Below are positions 8,685 through 16,236 of a stretch of DNA of 42,776 bases, piece by piece (the stretch's first letter is position 1; each line of letters opens with the position of its first letter). The DNA is taken from assembly GCA_016195085.1 (NCBI GenBank), contig JACQAG010000045.1, positions 1 to 42,776 on the forward strand, read 5' to 3'. Below the pieces are notes generated by a model. It was not told the origin of the DNA, made no database searches, and worked only from the letters and a program-made list of their open reading frames with translations. The position numbers and the translations under genes were made by a program. The stretch is from Pseudomonadota bacterium (GTDB taxonomy: Bacteria; Pseudomonadota; Alphaproteobacteria; SHVZ01).

Positions 8685-9077
8685 TTAGTTCAATTGGCGG
8701 GCCTGGTGCGGGCTGTCGAGGGAGAAGGCCGGGATCGCCACATTGAAGCGGTCGCCGGTCTCGGCTTCCATCTCGTAGGTGCCAACCATGATGCCCGATG
8801 GTGTCGGCAGCGGTACGCCGCTGGTGTATTCGAAGGCCTCGCCGGGCTTCAGCACCGGCTCCTCGCCGATCACGCCCGGGCCCCTGACCTCATTGGTGCG
8901 CCCCTTGGCATCGGTGATGCGCCAGTGCCGATTGCGAAGCTGAACCGTCCTCGCGCCTTGGTTCTCGATCCGAACGTGATAGGCCCATACGTATTTGTTG
9001 TCGGCGGGCGAGGAATGGTCCTCGAGATAAATCGGCCGCACCGTCACTTTGATGGACTTAGTCACTTCCGCGTACAT
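8685..9077 (-). CDS. apaG: ApaG domain protein (DUF525)
   Basis: A 130-aa protein consisting of a single ApaG/F-box-associated beta-sandwich domain. Recognisable are SPADNKYVWAYHVRIENQG, VQLRNRHWRITDA, and GPGVIGEEPVLKPGEAFEYTSG with PLPTPSGIMVGTYEME. The glycine-rich GPGVIGEEP segment is the family hallmark. ApaG has been linked genetically to divalent cation resistance, but its biochemical role is not settled. ATG 9077 has GAAGG upstream. First gene of the apaG-folE-argE unit. Confidence 0.93.
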   Translation of the reverse strand: MYAEVTKSIKVTVRPIYLEDHSSPADNKYVWAYHVRIENQGARTVQLRNRHWRITDAKGRTNEVRGPGVIGEEPVLKPGEAFEYTSGVPLPTPSGIMVGTYEMEAETGDRFNVAIPAFSLDSPHQARQLN

Positions 9078-9153
9078 GATGTGCCTTCGGCCCGAAGTTC
9101 TTGAGCGCCCTGGTGGACGCGACCGGCGCCCGCTTCCATCCCCTGAACGGATA

Positions 9154-9182
9154 TTTATAGGTCAATCGCCGGCATTGTCCAA
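9154..9182 (-). promoter_or_regulatory. Promoter candidate for apaG-folE-argE
   Basis: On the minus strand TTGGAC (complement of 9177-9182) and TATAAA (complement of 9154-9159) are separated by exactly 17 nt. The -10 is in a local A/T-rich patch (TATAAATAT), rare in this GC-rich window. Predicted start is near 9147, about 70 nt before the apaG ATG. Confidence 0.6.
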
Positions 9183-9227
9183 TCCGGGGTTACCTGCTCC
9201 GCCGGGCGTAATGGAAGCTAAACAGTT

Positions 9228-9713
9228 CTAGGGGTTTAGATTGGGATTCTTGAGCGCTTCTTCCAGGGTGAGCATGTTCTCCTCGAACTCGCGGCGACAG
9301 CGTACCGCCTCGGATGAGTCCACCCAGGCCCGACTGCGCTCGGCCCAACAATCGAAGCGAGCGAGTGCAACGGCGGCAAAGGGCGGGAACCGCTCTGCTG
9401 CACTGCGGGATAAGGCCAGCAGAAGCCGCTCGCGCGCGCCACGCAATGCCACCGCTTCGGCGGCCGGAAGGCTCGGATCGACCGGATCGGGCTGGGGCAG
9501 GCGGCCGGCAAGTGCCGCCCTTCCCTTGGCGGCGAAATGCTCGGCCGTCCGCCAACTGCCATTGGCGGAACGCTGCAGCGCGAAGGCTCGATATTCCCGG
9601 GCGAGCGTTTCGGCATAGCTGCTGCCCCTGGGCTGAACCCCTCGGAGCGCGGCCAGATCCTCGCCCGCGCAGGCGGCAAGCGCCAGCATGAGGCCGATCG
9701 CCGGCCAGTTCAC
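9228..9713 (-). CDS. Hypothetical lipoprotein in the ynjBCD-like operon
   Basis: A 161-aa predicted lipoprotein: signal with lipobox ALAAC (Cys15). The mature region (SSYAETLAREYRAFALQRS...WRTAEHFAAKGRAAL) resembles the N-terminal helical part of some alphaproteobacterial OmpA-family lipoproteins, but the OmpA domain itself is absent. The end (ALARFDCWAERSRAWVDSSEAVRCRREFEENM) has two Cys that may pair. It starts with GTG 9713 overlapping the ATPase TGA (GTGA), so it is translationally coupled to the ABC operon and is its last gene. Its link to transport is inferred from position only. Confidence 0.75.
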   Translation of the reverse strand: MNWPAIGLMLALAACAGEDLAALRGVQPRGSSYAETLAREYRAFALQRSANGSWRTAEHFAAKGRAALAGRLPQPDPVDPSLPAAEAVALRGARERLLLALSRSAAERFPPFAAVALARFDCWAERSRAWVDSSEAVRCRREFEENMLTLEEALKNPNLNP

Positions 9714-10375
9714 GAGAGGCCCAGCTCCACGACCAGACCGCCGGCGGCCTTGGCGTCGGCAGCATCGTGGGTGACCAGAAGCGTCGGCAAGCGCTGGGCC
9801 AGCGTATGCTCGAAGACGAAGGCGCGGAATTTCTGCTTCAAGGTCGAGTCGAGCTTGGCGAAGGGTTCGTCCAGCAACAGCGCCTGAGGCTCGGACAAGA
9901 GCGTGCGCATGAGCGCCACCCGAGCGCGCTGGCCCCCCGACAGCGTCGCCGGATCGCGTCCGGCGAAGCCGGCGAGGTTCGCTTCCTCAAGGGCCGCCTC
10001 GATGCGCTCCTGGCGGGCGCGGCGCCCGCGTATGTGCGCCGGCAGGCCGAAGGCGAGATTCTCGCCCACCGACAGATGCGGAAACAACAGATCGTCCTGG
10101 AACAGGATGCCGACGCGCCTGCGCTCGGGCGGCAAGCCCGCGAGCACCACGCCGTTCAGGCTGATCCGGCCCGACCAACGGAACGCCGGATCGAGCGTGC
10201 CGCAGATGAGCGCCAGCACGCTCGACTTGCCGGAGCCGCTGGGACCCATCAAGGTCGCGACCTCGCCTCCGGCGACCGACAGCGACAGTCCATCGACGAC
10301 GAGGCGGCCGGCGACCCGGAGCGAGAGCGCCTCCAGCACGAGCGCCGATTTGGCGGCAGGATCGATGCCGCTCAT
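9710..10375 (-). CDS. ynjD: ABC transporter ATP-binding protein (YnjD-like)
   Basis: The nucleotide-binding subunit of an importer. All ABC motifs are present in 221 aa: Walker A GPSGSGKSSV, Q-loop ILFQDDLLFPHLSV, signature LSGGQRARVAL, Walker B ALLLDEPFAKLD and the H-loop LLVTHDAADA. It is short, lacking a C-terminal regulatory domain, as in YnjD and ThiQ. The ATG at 10375 overlaps the permease stop by one base (TGATG). With the YnjC-like permease and YnjB-like binding protein upstream, it forms a complete importer of unknown substrate. Confidence 0.88.
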   Translation of the reverse strand: MSGIDPAAKSALVLEALSLRVAGRLVVDGLSLSVAGGEVATLMGPSGSGKSSVLALICGTLDPAFRWSGRISLNGVVLAGLPPERRRVGILFQDDLLFPHLSVGENLAFGLPAHIRGRRARQERIEAALEEANLAGFAGRDPATLSGGQRARVALMRTLLSEPQALLLDEPFAKLDSTLKQKFRAFVFEHTLAQRLPTLLVTHDAADAKAAGGLVVELGLS

Positions 10376-12060
10376 CACTCGACCCGCGCCAAAGCCCGTC
10401 GGTGGCGGAAGACCCACACCGGCAGCATCATCGCAAGCGTGAATCCCAAGAGCGGCAAGAGGCTCTGGCTGAAGGCATAGACGCCGATCAACCGCCGGTC
10501 GCCGCCGGCCGATAAGGTCACCGCTTCGGTGGTGAGGCTCGGCCAACGCCCGCCCCCGGCGAACAATGTCGGCAGGTATTGCGCCACGCTGACCGCGAAG
10601 CCGACGGCCAAAGCGAACAGCACCGGGCGCAGCAGCATCGGCAGCTTGATTCGCCAAAACACCTTGAACGGCGCTGCGCCGAGACAGAGTGCGGTGCGCT
10701 GATAGCGCTCATCGAGGGTTCGCCACGGATCGGACAAGGACAGGAATACGTAGGGCAAGACGAAAAACAGATGAAACCAAACCACCGCCGGCAGGCTGGC
10801 ATCGAGGCCGATCAGCACCAGCAGCACCTGCGCGCCGAAGAGAAACGCCGCCTGGGGAAGCAGCAACGGCGCGTAGAGAAGCCAGAGCACGCCCATTCCC
10901 GGACGCAGGCGCTTGCGCTCTTCGTTCTCGAGACAAGCCAGCACCAGAACGAGCGCCAGGACCGACGCGGCAATCCCCACGGCGAGCGTCGTCCAACCCG
11001 GCCTCAGCAATCCCGGCAACGCGTTCGCCCAGGCGGCGAGGCTGAGCCCTGCCGGCAGGGCGTGGGGGAAGCGCCAAAGGCTGGCGAAGGACCAAAGCGC
11101 CATGCCCAGGAGATTGACGAGCGAGACGCCGAGAAGCACGACCGCGAGGCCGAATGCCGCGATGCGGGCGCCACGACCCGAGCCGCCGCGGCTGCCGGCG
11201 CTGAGCCAAGGCCTCGAGAGCGAGGCGACCAACCGCTCGGCCACGACCCAGAGGAAGATGGCGCCCAGCACCAGGGCAAGCAGCAGCGTCGCGCCGGCCG
11301 CAGCCTGGAAGGTCATGGCGAGGTCGCGGTCGTTGAACCAGGACACCACTTCGACCGCGAGCGGCGGCGGCGTGTTGGGGGCCAGAATGATCGCCATGTC
11401 AACGACCGAGAAGGAGAAGGTGAGCACCGCATAGATCGGCAGCCGGATCTGCGGATAGAGGCCCGGCAGCACCGCCTTCAGCCAGGCCGCGATCGGCCCG
11501 TAGCCGAGCGAGCGGGCGACGGCGAGAGTCTGCTCGGCCTTGAGCTGGTTGAGCGCGGCCAGGATCATCAAGATGAGATACGGCACCTCCTTGAGGACAA
11601 GGCCGGCGACGAGGGCCATTCCCCAGGGATCTTGCACGATGAGCAAATCCGGCGGGCGCGTCCATCCCGTCGCCCAGGGAGACAGGGCGCGCACGATCCA
11701 GCCGCTGGGCCCGATGAGGAAGACGAGACCGAGCGCGAAGGCCGCATGCGGGGTGGCGAGCAGAGGCGGGATCAGTCGGCGCATCAGCCGGAACGGCCGG
11801 CTGCCATGGAGGCTCATGCACAGGCCGAGGGCCAGCATGAGCGACAGCGTGGTCGCAAAGAGCCCGGTGGTCAGGGTCAGCCTGATCGCGCTGGATAGGC
11901 CAGGGCTGGCGAAGAGTGCCCGCCACGGCGCCAAGGTGAGCTCCTGTCCGCCCAGCGCCGGGAGATAGCCGAAGGCCGGCAGCCAGGTGCCGATCAGGCC
12001 GGCTGCGACCGGTGCCAGGAAGAGAAGAAGCGTCAGGGCGGGGGCAAGACCGAGCAGCAC
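10375..12060 (-). CDS. ynjC: ABC transporter permease, double-domain (YnjC/ThiP-like)
   Basis: A 561-aa inner-membrane permease with two BPD-type transmembrane halves of about six helices each. The first half has the EAA-like loop LAVARSLGYGPIAAWLKAVLP and the second TALCLGAAPFKVFWRIKLP, each contacting the ATPase. Such fused permeases occur in ThiP (thiamine), FbpB-type iron systems and YnjC. The binding protein next to it is YnjB-like, so YnjC is the best match. I start it at GTG 12060 (VLLGLAPALTLLLF), two bases from the upstream stop; the longer open frame to 12165 only covers the antisense-like tail overlap with ynjB. Confidence 0.85.
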   Translation of the reverse strand: MLLGLAPALTLLLFLAPVAAGLIGTWLPAFGYLPALGGQELTLAPWRALFASPGLSSAIRLTLTTGLFATTLSLMLALGLCMSLHGSRPFRLMRRLIPPLLATPHAAFALGLVFLIGPSGWIVRALSPWATGWTRPPDLLIVQDPWGMALVAGLVLKEVPYLILMILAALNQLKAEQTLAVARSLGYGPIAAWLKAVLPGLYPQIRLPIYAVLTFSFSVVDMAIILAPNTPPPLAVEVVSWFNDRDLAMTFQAAAGATLLLALVLGAIFLWVVAERLVASLSRPWLSAGSRGGSGRGARIAAFGLAVVLLGVSLVNLLGMALWSFASLWRFPHALPAGLSLAAWANALPGLLRPGWTTLAVGIAASVLALVLVLACLENEERKRLRPGMGVLWLLYAPLLLPQAAFLFGAQVLLVLIGLDASLPAVVWFHLFFVLPYVFLSLSDPWRTLDERYQRTALCLGAAPFKVFWRIKLPMLLRPVLFALAVGFAVSVAQYLPTLFAGGGRWPSLTTEAVTLSAGGDRRLIGVYAFSQSLLPLLGFTLAMMLPVWVFRHRRALARVE

Positions 12061-12061
12061 G

Positions 12062-13255
12062 CTAACGGTTATAGCGCCGCTTCCACGCTTCGGCGATCTT
12101 GACCATCCAGGTCGGGTGCGGCTCGGCCAGCGCCTGGCCCAGCTCCTCGGGCGACAAGGTGGCAATGCCCACCGGCAGCTCGACGAAGCGCCGGCGCTGA
12201 TCGGCCTCGAGGCGCTTCAGCGAGAGCACGGTCGACACGCCCCAGACGCGCGGATCCTGCTTCTTCGCCTGCGCCTCCGGCGACAGGAGGAAATCCGCCG
12301 CCACCATGGCGCCGGCGCGCGCATTGGCATTGAACGGAATGGCAAGGAAGCTCGCATTGCCGATGGTGCCGCGCTCCCAGATGACGGAGCGTGCGGTTGC
12401 CGGCAGGTCGCCGCTGGCGATCGAGAGGGACGCTTCGGCCGGATTGTAGGAGACGTAGAGATCGATCTCGCCATCGGCCAAGAGGCGGCGCTGCGCCGGT
12501 CCGTTTTCCGGAAAGGCTTGGCCGCGGCGCCAGAGCTGGGGATGCAGGCGCTCGAGGTAGCTCCAGAGCGGCTCGGTCGCCTTCTGGAAATTGTCCTTGC
12601 TCGCCGGCCGGCTCAGCTCGGCGACGTCGCTCGTCACCTCGTACAGCACCTGCTTCAAGAAGGTCGTGCCGAGGAAGTTGTTGACGTGGGGATAGGTGAA
12701 GCGGCCGGGGTTCGCCTCGGCCCAGCCGAGGAGTGCCTTGGCGGAGCGCGGCGGCTTCGCCAGGTGCGCTTCGTCATAGACGAAGACGATCTGGGCCAGG
12801 CTCCAGGGCGCCTCCATCCCCTCGACCGGAACGGTGAAATCGGTGGCGACCGCCGGCTGCTCGACCGGGTCGACATAGCGCCAATTCGGCAGGCGCTCGA
12901 CCCAAGGGCCGTAGAGCAGGCCGTTCTGCTTCATGGCGGCGAAGTTCTCGCCGTTGATCCAAATGAGGTCGACGGTGCCGCCGGAAATCTTGCCGGCCGC
13001 CTTCTCGGCCACCACCCGCGAGACCGCCTCGGAGGTGGCGTTGAGCTTGGCGTGCCGGAGATTCACGCGATAGCGCTTCATCACCTCCTCGGCGGCCCAT
13101 TCGATATAGGCGTTGATGCGCGGATCGCCGGCCCACGCATTGAAGAAGACCGTCTGTCCGCGCGAAGCGGCTAGGGTTTCCGGCCAAGTCTCGGCCGATT
13201 GCGCCGCGCTCGCGAAGGACGATACGGCGAAGAGGAAAGCCAGAAACCGGAGCAT
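12062..13255 (-). CDS. ynjB: ABC transporter substrate-binding protein (YnjB/COG4134-like)
   Basis: A periplasmic binding protein of the large family-1 type, 397 aa, with a Sec signal (MLRFLAFLFAVSSFASAAQSA). The mature start (ETWPETLAASRGQTVFFNAWAGDPRINAYI) and the region GTVDLIWINGENFAAMKQNGLLYGP are characteristic of YnjB-like proteins. The ligand is not known for this family. Start ATG 13255 is supported by the signal peptide; the open frame continues upstream without family similarity. First gene of the four-gene operon ynjB-ynjC-ynjD-lipoprotein, divergent from the glycosyltransferase pair. Confidence 0.88.
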   Translation of the reverse strand: MLRFLAFLFAVSSFASAAQSAETWPETLAASRGQTVFFNAWAGDPRINAYIEWAAEEVMKRYRVNLRHAKLNATSEAVSRVVAEKAAGKISGGTVDLIWINGENFAAMKQNGLLYGPWVERLPNWRYVDPVEQPAVATDFTVPVEGMEAPWSLAQIVFVYDEAHLAKPPRSAKALLGWAEANPGRFTYPHVNNFLGTTFLKQVLYEVTSDVAELSRPASKDNFQKATEPLWSYLERLHPQLWRRGQAFPENGPAQRRLLADGEIDLYVSYNPAEASLSIASGDLPATARSVIWERGTIGNASFLAIPFNANARAGAMVAADFLLSPEAQAKKQDPRVWGVSTVLSLKRLEADQRRRFVELPVGIATLSPEELGQALAEPHPTWMVKIAEAWKRRYNR

Positions 13256-13407
13256 GATCACCCTTGAGCTTTGCTTTGGATTCTTCGATGGAGTGTATCG
13301 GCAAACCGCGCCGACGGCAGCGCTTGGCTGCCGCAATCGCGCATTCGTGAGCCGCGTCGCGGACGGCGGAATGGCCGCGCGCTTGGCAATTCCGGAGCGG
13401 GAACTGG

Positions 13408-14115
13408 ATGGCGTGCCCTCTTGATGCCATGGTGTCGCGTATGGCGCCTTCGCTTGCCGTGGTGATTCCGACGCTGAACGCCGCTTCATTCTTGCCGCGG
13501 TCTCTTGCCTCGCTCGCGGAGTTGGCGCCGAAAGAGATCATCGTCGTCGACGGCGGCTCGACCGACGGCACGATCGACATCGCTGCCGGTGCTGGCGTCC
13601 GTCTCATCACGGCCCCGCGCGGCCGCGGCCAGCAGCTCGCCGCCGGTGCCGAAGCGGCCACTTCCGATTGGCTCCTCTTTCTCCACGCCGATACCGTGCT
13701 GGCGCCAGGCGCCGTCGGCGCTGTCGCATCTTTCGTTGCCCATGAAGCGGGCGATCGCGCCGGGTATTTCCGCTTCCGCCTCGACGAAGACAGCAATCAA
13801 GCGCGCCGGCTCGAACGGCTGGTCGGATGGCGCTGCCGGATGCTGGCGCTCCCTTATGGCGACCAGGGGTTGCTCATTCACCGGCACCTTTATCGGACGG
13901 TCGGCGGATTTCTGGGCCTGTCGCTGATGGAAGACGTGGATCTGGCCCGGAGGCTCGGGCGGAGGCGTCTCGTCCAGATCGACCACGACGCCATCACCTC
14001 GGCGGCACGCTACCGGCAAGACGGCTATCTCGCCCGCAGCCTCTGCAACCTTGCTTGCTTGGCTCTGTATTATCTCGGCCTGCCGCCGGCGCGGATCGCC
14101 CGGATCTATCGATGA
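13408..14115 (+). CDS. Glycosyltransferase family 2, TIGR04283-type
   Basis: A 235-aa (or 224-aa) GT-A fold transferase. The N-terminus VVIPTLNAASFLPRSLASL, the nucleotide-sugar Asp motif EIIVVDGGSTDGTIDIA, and the metal-binding D-x-D variant LFLHADTVL fit the rSAM/selenodomain-associated transferase 2 family (TIGR04283). The middle has the LPYGDQGLLIHRHLY and LSLMEDVDLARRLG motifs of this family. The sugar donor and acceptor are unknown. Start is uncertain among ATG 13408 (GGAG 10 nt upstream), 13429 and 13441; family alignment favours 13441. Its TGA overlaps the next gene's ATG (ATGA). Confidence 0.88.
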   Translation: MACPLDAMVSRMAPSLAVVIPTLNAASFLPRSLASLAELAPKEIIVVDGGSTDGTIDIAAGAGVRLITAPRGRGQQLAAGAEAATSDWLLFLHADTVLAPGAVGAVASFVAHEAGDRAGYFRFRLDEDSNQARRLERLVGWRCRMLALPYGDQGLLIHRHLYRTVGGFLGLSLMEDVDLARRLGRRRLVQIDHDAITSAARYRQDGYLARSLCNLACLALYYLGLPPARIARIYR

Positions 14116-14714
14116 GGGGCCGCGACACGCTGATCCTCTTCGTCAAGGAGCCGCAGCTCGGGCGGGTGAAGACGCGGCTGGCCCGGCGCATCGGCGCCGT
14201 TGGGGCTTGGCGGATCTATCGCTTGCTGACGCAGGCCGCCTGCCGCGAGCTGACGGGCGACAGACGCTGGCGGAGCGTGATTGCGGTCACGCCCGACCGC
14301 GCCCGGTCGCGAATCTGGCCGCCGCACCACCCCAGATGGCAGCAAGGCGAGGGCGCGCTTGGAGAGCGCATGGCGCGCGCACTCATCGGGCTTGCCCGAC
14401 CCAGAGCGGTGCTGGTCGGCTCCGACATCCCAGGCATGACGCGAGAGATGATCCAGCGGGCTTTCGCCCTCCTCGGCCGCTCACGCTTCGTCTTCGGCCC
14501 GGCGGAGGACGGGGGCTATTGGCTCATCGGCTGGCGCCGCGGCGCCTGGCCCTATGGCGGGCTCGACCAGGTCCGCTGGTCGAGCCCATCGGCGCTGAAG
14601 GAGAGTCTCGCCAGCATCGGCCGCCGGACCCGCATCGGCTTCCTCGACACGCTCAGGGATCTCGACGACGGCGCCGATTATCGGGCCTGGCGGAAACGCG
14701 AACGCCGCCGCTGA
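14112..14714 (+). CDS. TIGR04282/DUF2064 glycosyltransferase-like protein
   Basis: A 200-aa GT-A-like nucleotidyl/glycosyl transferase of the rSAM/selenodomain-associated transferase 1 family (TIGR04282). Motifs: LILFVKEPQLGRVKTRLAR (nucleotide-binding start), QGEGALGERMARAL, VLVGSDIPGMTREMI (metal-binding SD region) and FGPAEDGGYWLIG. In other bacteria this family and TIGR04283 proteins occur next to radical SAM proteins such as ArsS and have been linked to arsenosugar formation; no ArsM or ArsS is seen here. ATG 14112 overlaps the upstream stop, so the two transferases are coupled and probably act in one pathway. Confidence 0.87.
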   Translation: MRGRDTLILFVKEPQLGRVKTRLARRIGAVGAWRIYRLLTQAACRELTGDRRWRSVIAVTPDRARSRIWPPHHPRWQQGEGALGERMARALIGLARPRAVLVGSDIPGMTREMIQRAFALLGRSRFVFGPAEDGGYWLIGWRRGAWPYGGLDQVRWSSPSALKESLASIGRRTRIGFLDTLRDLDDGADYRAWRKRERRR

Positions 14715-14750
14715 CGCACGTTCCGGCTAGATAGAATCGATGGTCTCTTC

Positions 14751-14912
14751 CTGCTCCCTCTCCCTTGGGAGAGGGACACAAGGGGTCGTGCAGAACTTGC
14801 AACCGCCCTATCCCCTCACCCGCTCGCTCACGCTCGCGACCTCTCCCCAAGGAGAGGTAACGATGGCTTCCGTCTTGCTCCGTCACGCTCAGAGACGAAG
14901 CGAGCGTGAGAG
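14751..14912. repeat. Cluster of palindromic repeats downstream of the transferases
   Basis: Contains CCCTCTCCC-TT-GGGAGAGGG (14756-14775, 9-bp perfect stem), CCTCTCC-CCAA-GGAGAGG (14840-14857), and an 11-bp inverted pair CTCACGCTCGC / GCGAGCGTGAG (about 14827 and 14900). The first hairpin may end the transferase transcript. The remainder looks like family A intergenic repeats seen also at 6.7 and 34.4 kb. Confidence 0.65.
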
Positions 14913-14956
14913 TGGTCACATCTCATCGGAAGACGCTTTAGCGCGGTCGCCCGGAT

Positions 14957-16021
14957 CTACTCTGCCGCCTTGCGCCCCTGGGCTTGCGCTTGGGCGCGGC
15001 GCGGCGCCAGCACCTCGCGATGGAACTGATCGCAGCCGATGCAGAGATTGCGATAGACCCGGCCCGAAGGCAGCGTGACCTTGCACTTGTCGAGGAAGGC
15101 CTCGACGCTCCAGCCAGCGGCAATACCCATGCGCTCGGGATGGCCCATGGAGATCGCCTCATAGACGGGATCGCCGGCGAGGCGATCCAGCATAGCGTCC
15201 AGCTTCTCCTCGATCAGGCTGCCGATCGGCAGCGTGGTCTTCACGCAGCAGGGATAGACGTTGCCGTTGGGCTCCACCGACACTTCCGAGCCGTGATAGC
15301 GCCGCTGCAGGAAATTGAGCCCGCCGGAGCGCTGATTGCAGAAATTGTCGGCGAGCGTCGCGGTGGAGATCGCATTCTGCCAAGCCCGGCCGCGCGGCCA
15401 AAGCTTGCCGACGACGGTCTCCGGCGTCGCTCCCCAGAAGTCATAGGTCGACCGGTCCTCGATCTTGGCCTTGCGGTCGTGGTCGTGGCGGAGCCAGGTC
15501 GTCTGCCTGGTCATGCCGCGGGCCTCGAAGAGCGACGTCAGCCGGCCGATCAGCGACTGCTTCGCCTCCTCGCCCTTGAGGCCGACATGGTAGTCGTCGA
15601 TGCCAGAGACCGAGATGCGGTCGAGGCCGCGCTCCAGGAGCTCGCCCACGATCTTGTCCGTCACCAGGTCGCCCGTGGTCTGGATGGCGAGCTTGACCCC
15701 GCCCTTGTCGCGATACGTCCGCTTCAGCGATTCGATCACCGGATAGAGCACCGCCTCGCGCACGGGCTCGTCCAAGACCTCGCCGCCGGCGAGAATCACC
15801 CAGCCGAGCTTTTCGGTGGGTTCGCCCTCGGGCCCGGGATCGTTGAGGTCGAGGTAGGTCATGCGCTCGGGGAAGTTGACGACGATCTTCGGGAACGCGG
15901 CCACCGCCTCGGCGACCACGCCGTCGAGCTCCGCGCCGCGATAGGGGCGGAACTTGTCCTCATAGCAATGCCGGCAGGCGCGATGGCACTGCCAGCAGAT
16001 GACGTAGTAGATCGATTCCAC
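14957..16021 (-). CDS. Radical SAM protein with SPASM-like cysteine-rich C-terminus
   Basis: A 354-aa radical SAM enzyme. The [4Fe-4S]-SAM motif CxxxCxxC is C12-HRA-C16-RH-C19, close to the N-terminus. A GGE-like segment follows (VILAGGEVLDEP), then an (I/V)xxTTGD motif (LAIQTTGDLV) and RISVSGIDDYHVG. The C-terminal third has several Cys (NFCNQRSGG, VYPCCVKTTLPIG, KCKVTLPSG, LCIGCDQFH), resembling a SPASM/twitch auxiliary cluster domain. I do not recognise the exact family. No small precursor-peptide gene is visible beside it. It is monocistronic, flanked on both sides by palindromic repeats, and convergent to the two rSAM-associated transferases. Confidence 0.8.
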   Translation of the reverse strand: MESIYYVICWQCHRACRHCYEDKFRPYRGAELDGVVAEAVAAFPKIVVNFPERMTYLDLNDPGPEGEPTEKLGWVILAGGEVLDEPVREAVLYPVIESLKRTYRDKGGVKLAIQTTGDLVTDKIVGELLERGLDRISVSGIDDYHVGLKGEEAKQSLIGRLTSLFEARGMTRQTTWLRHDHDRKAKIEDRSTYDFWGATPETVVGKLWPRGRAWQNAISTATLADNFCNQRSGGLNFLQRRYHGSEVSVEPNGNVYPCCVKTTLPIGSLIEEKLDAMLDRLAGDPVYEAISMGHPERMGIAAGWSVEAFLDKCKVTLPSGRVYRNLCIGCDQFHREVLAPRRAQAQAQGRKAAE

Positions 16022-16047
16022 TCAAACGCCTTTCCTACGCCTATTGC

Positions 16048-16164
16048 CGTCATTGCCGGGCTTGACCATCCTACGGCGCGCGGATGGATGCCCGGATCAA
16101 GCTGGAGGTGGATTTGGGAGGGGGTGAGGATCACCCCCCTCCTTGAACCTCCCCGGGCATGACG
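16048..16164. repeat. Composite palindromic repeat (family B inside another element)
   Basis: Outer arms CGTCATTGCCGGG (16048-16060) and CCCGGGCATGACG (16152-16164) match at 12 of 13 positions and are the type of dispersed repeat widespread in alphaproteobacterial intergenic DNA. Within them lies a strong hairpin GGAGGGGGTGA-GGA-TCACCCCCCTCC (16117-16142) whose flanks match, in reverse complement, the element at 25716-25772. It lies upstream of the radical SAM gene and downstream of the DapA-like gene, both on the minus strand. Confidence 0.75.
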
Positions 16165-16236
16165 TAGACGTGTGCTTGGCGGCCTCGGGATGCTAGCAGC
16201 CGCCAGCGGGCCTCGCTCTCACGAAGGCGCGATCCT

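Noticed and set aside
10579-11898. A 439-aa open frame on the plus strand opposite the ynjC-like gene
   Set aside because: Translation is full of Arg, Gln, Glu and Gly with no hydrophobic or domain pattern, while the opposite strand has clear transmembrane helices.
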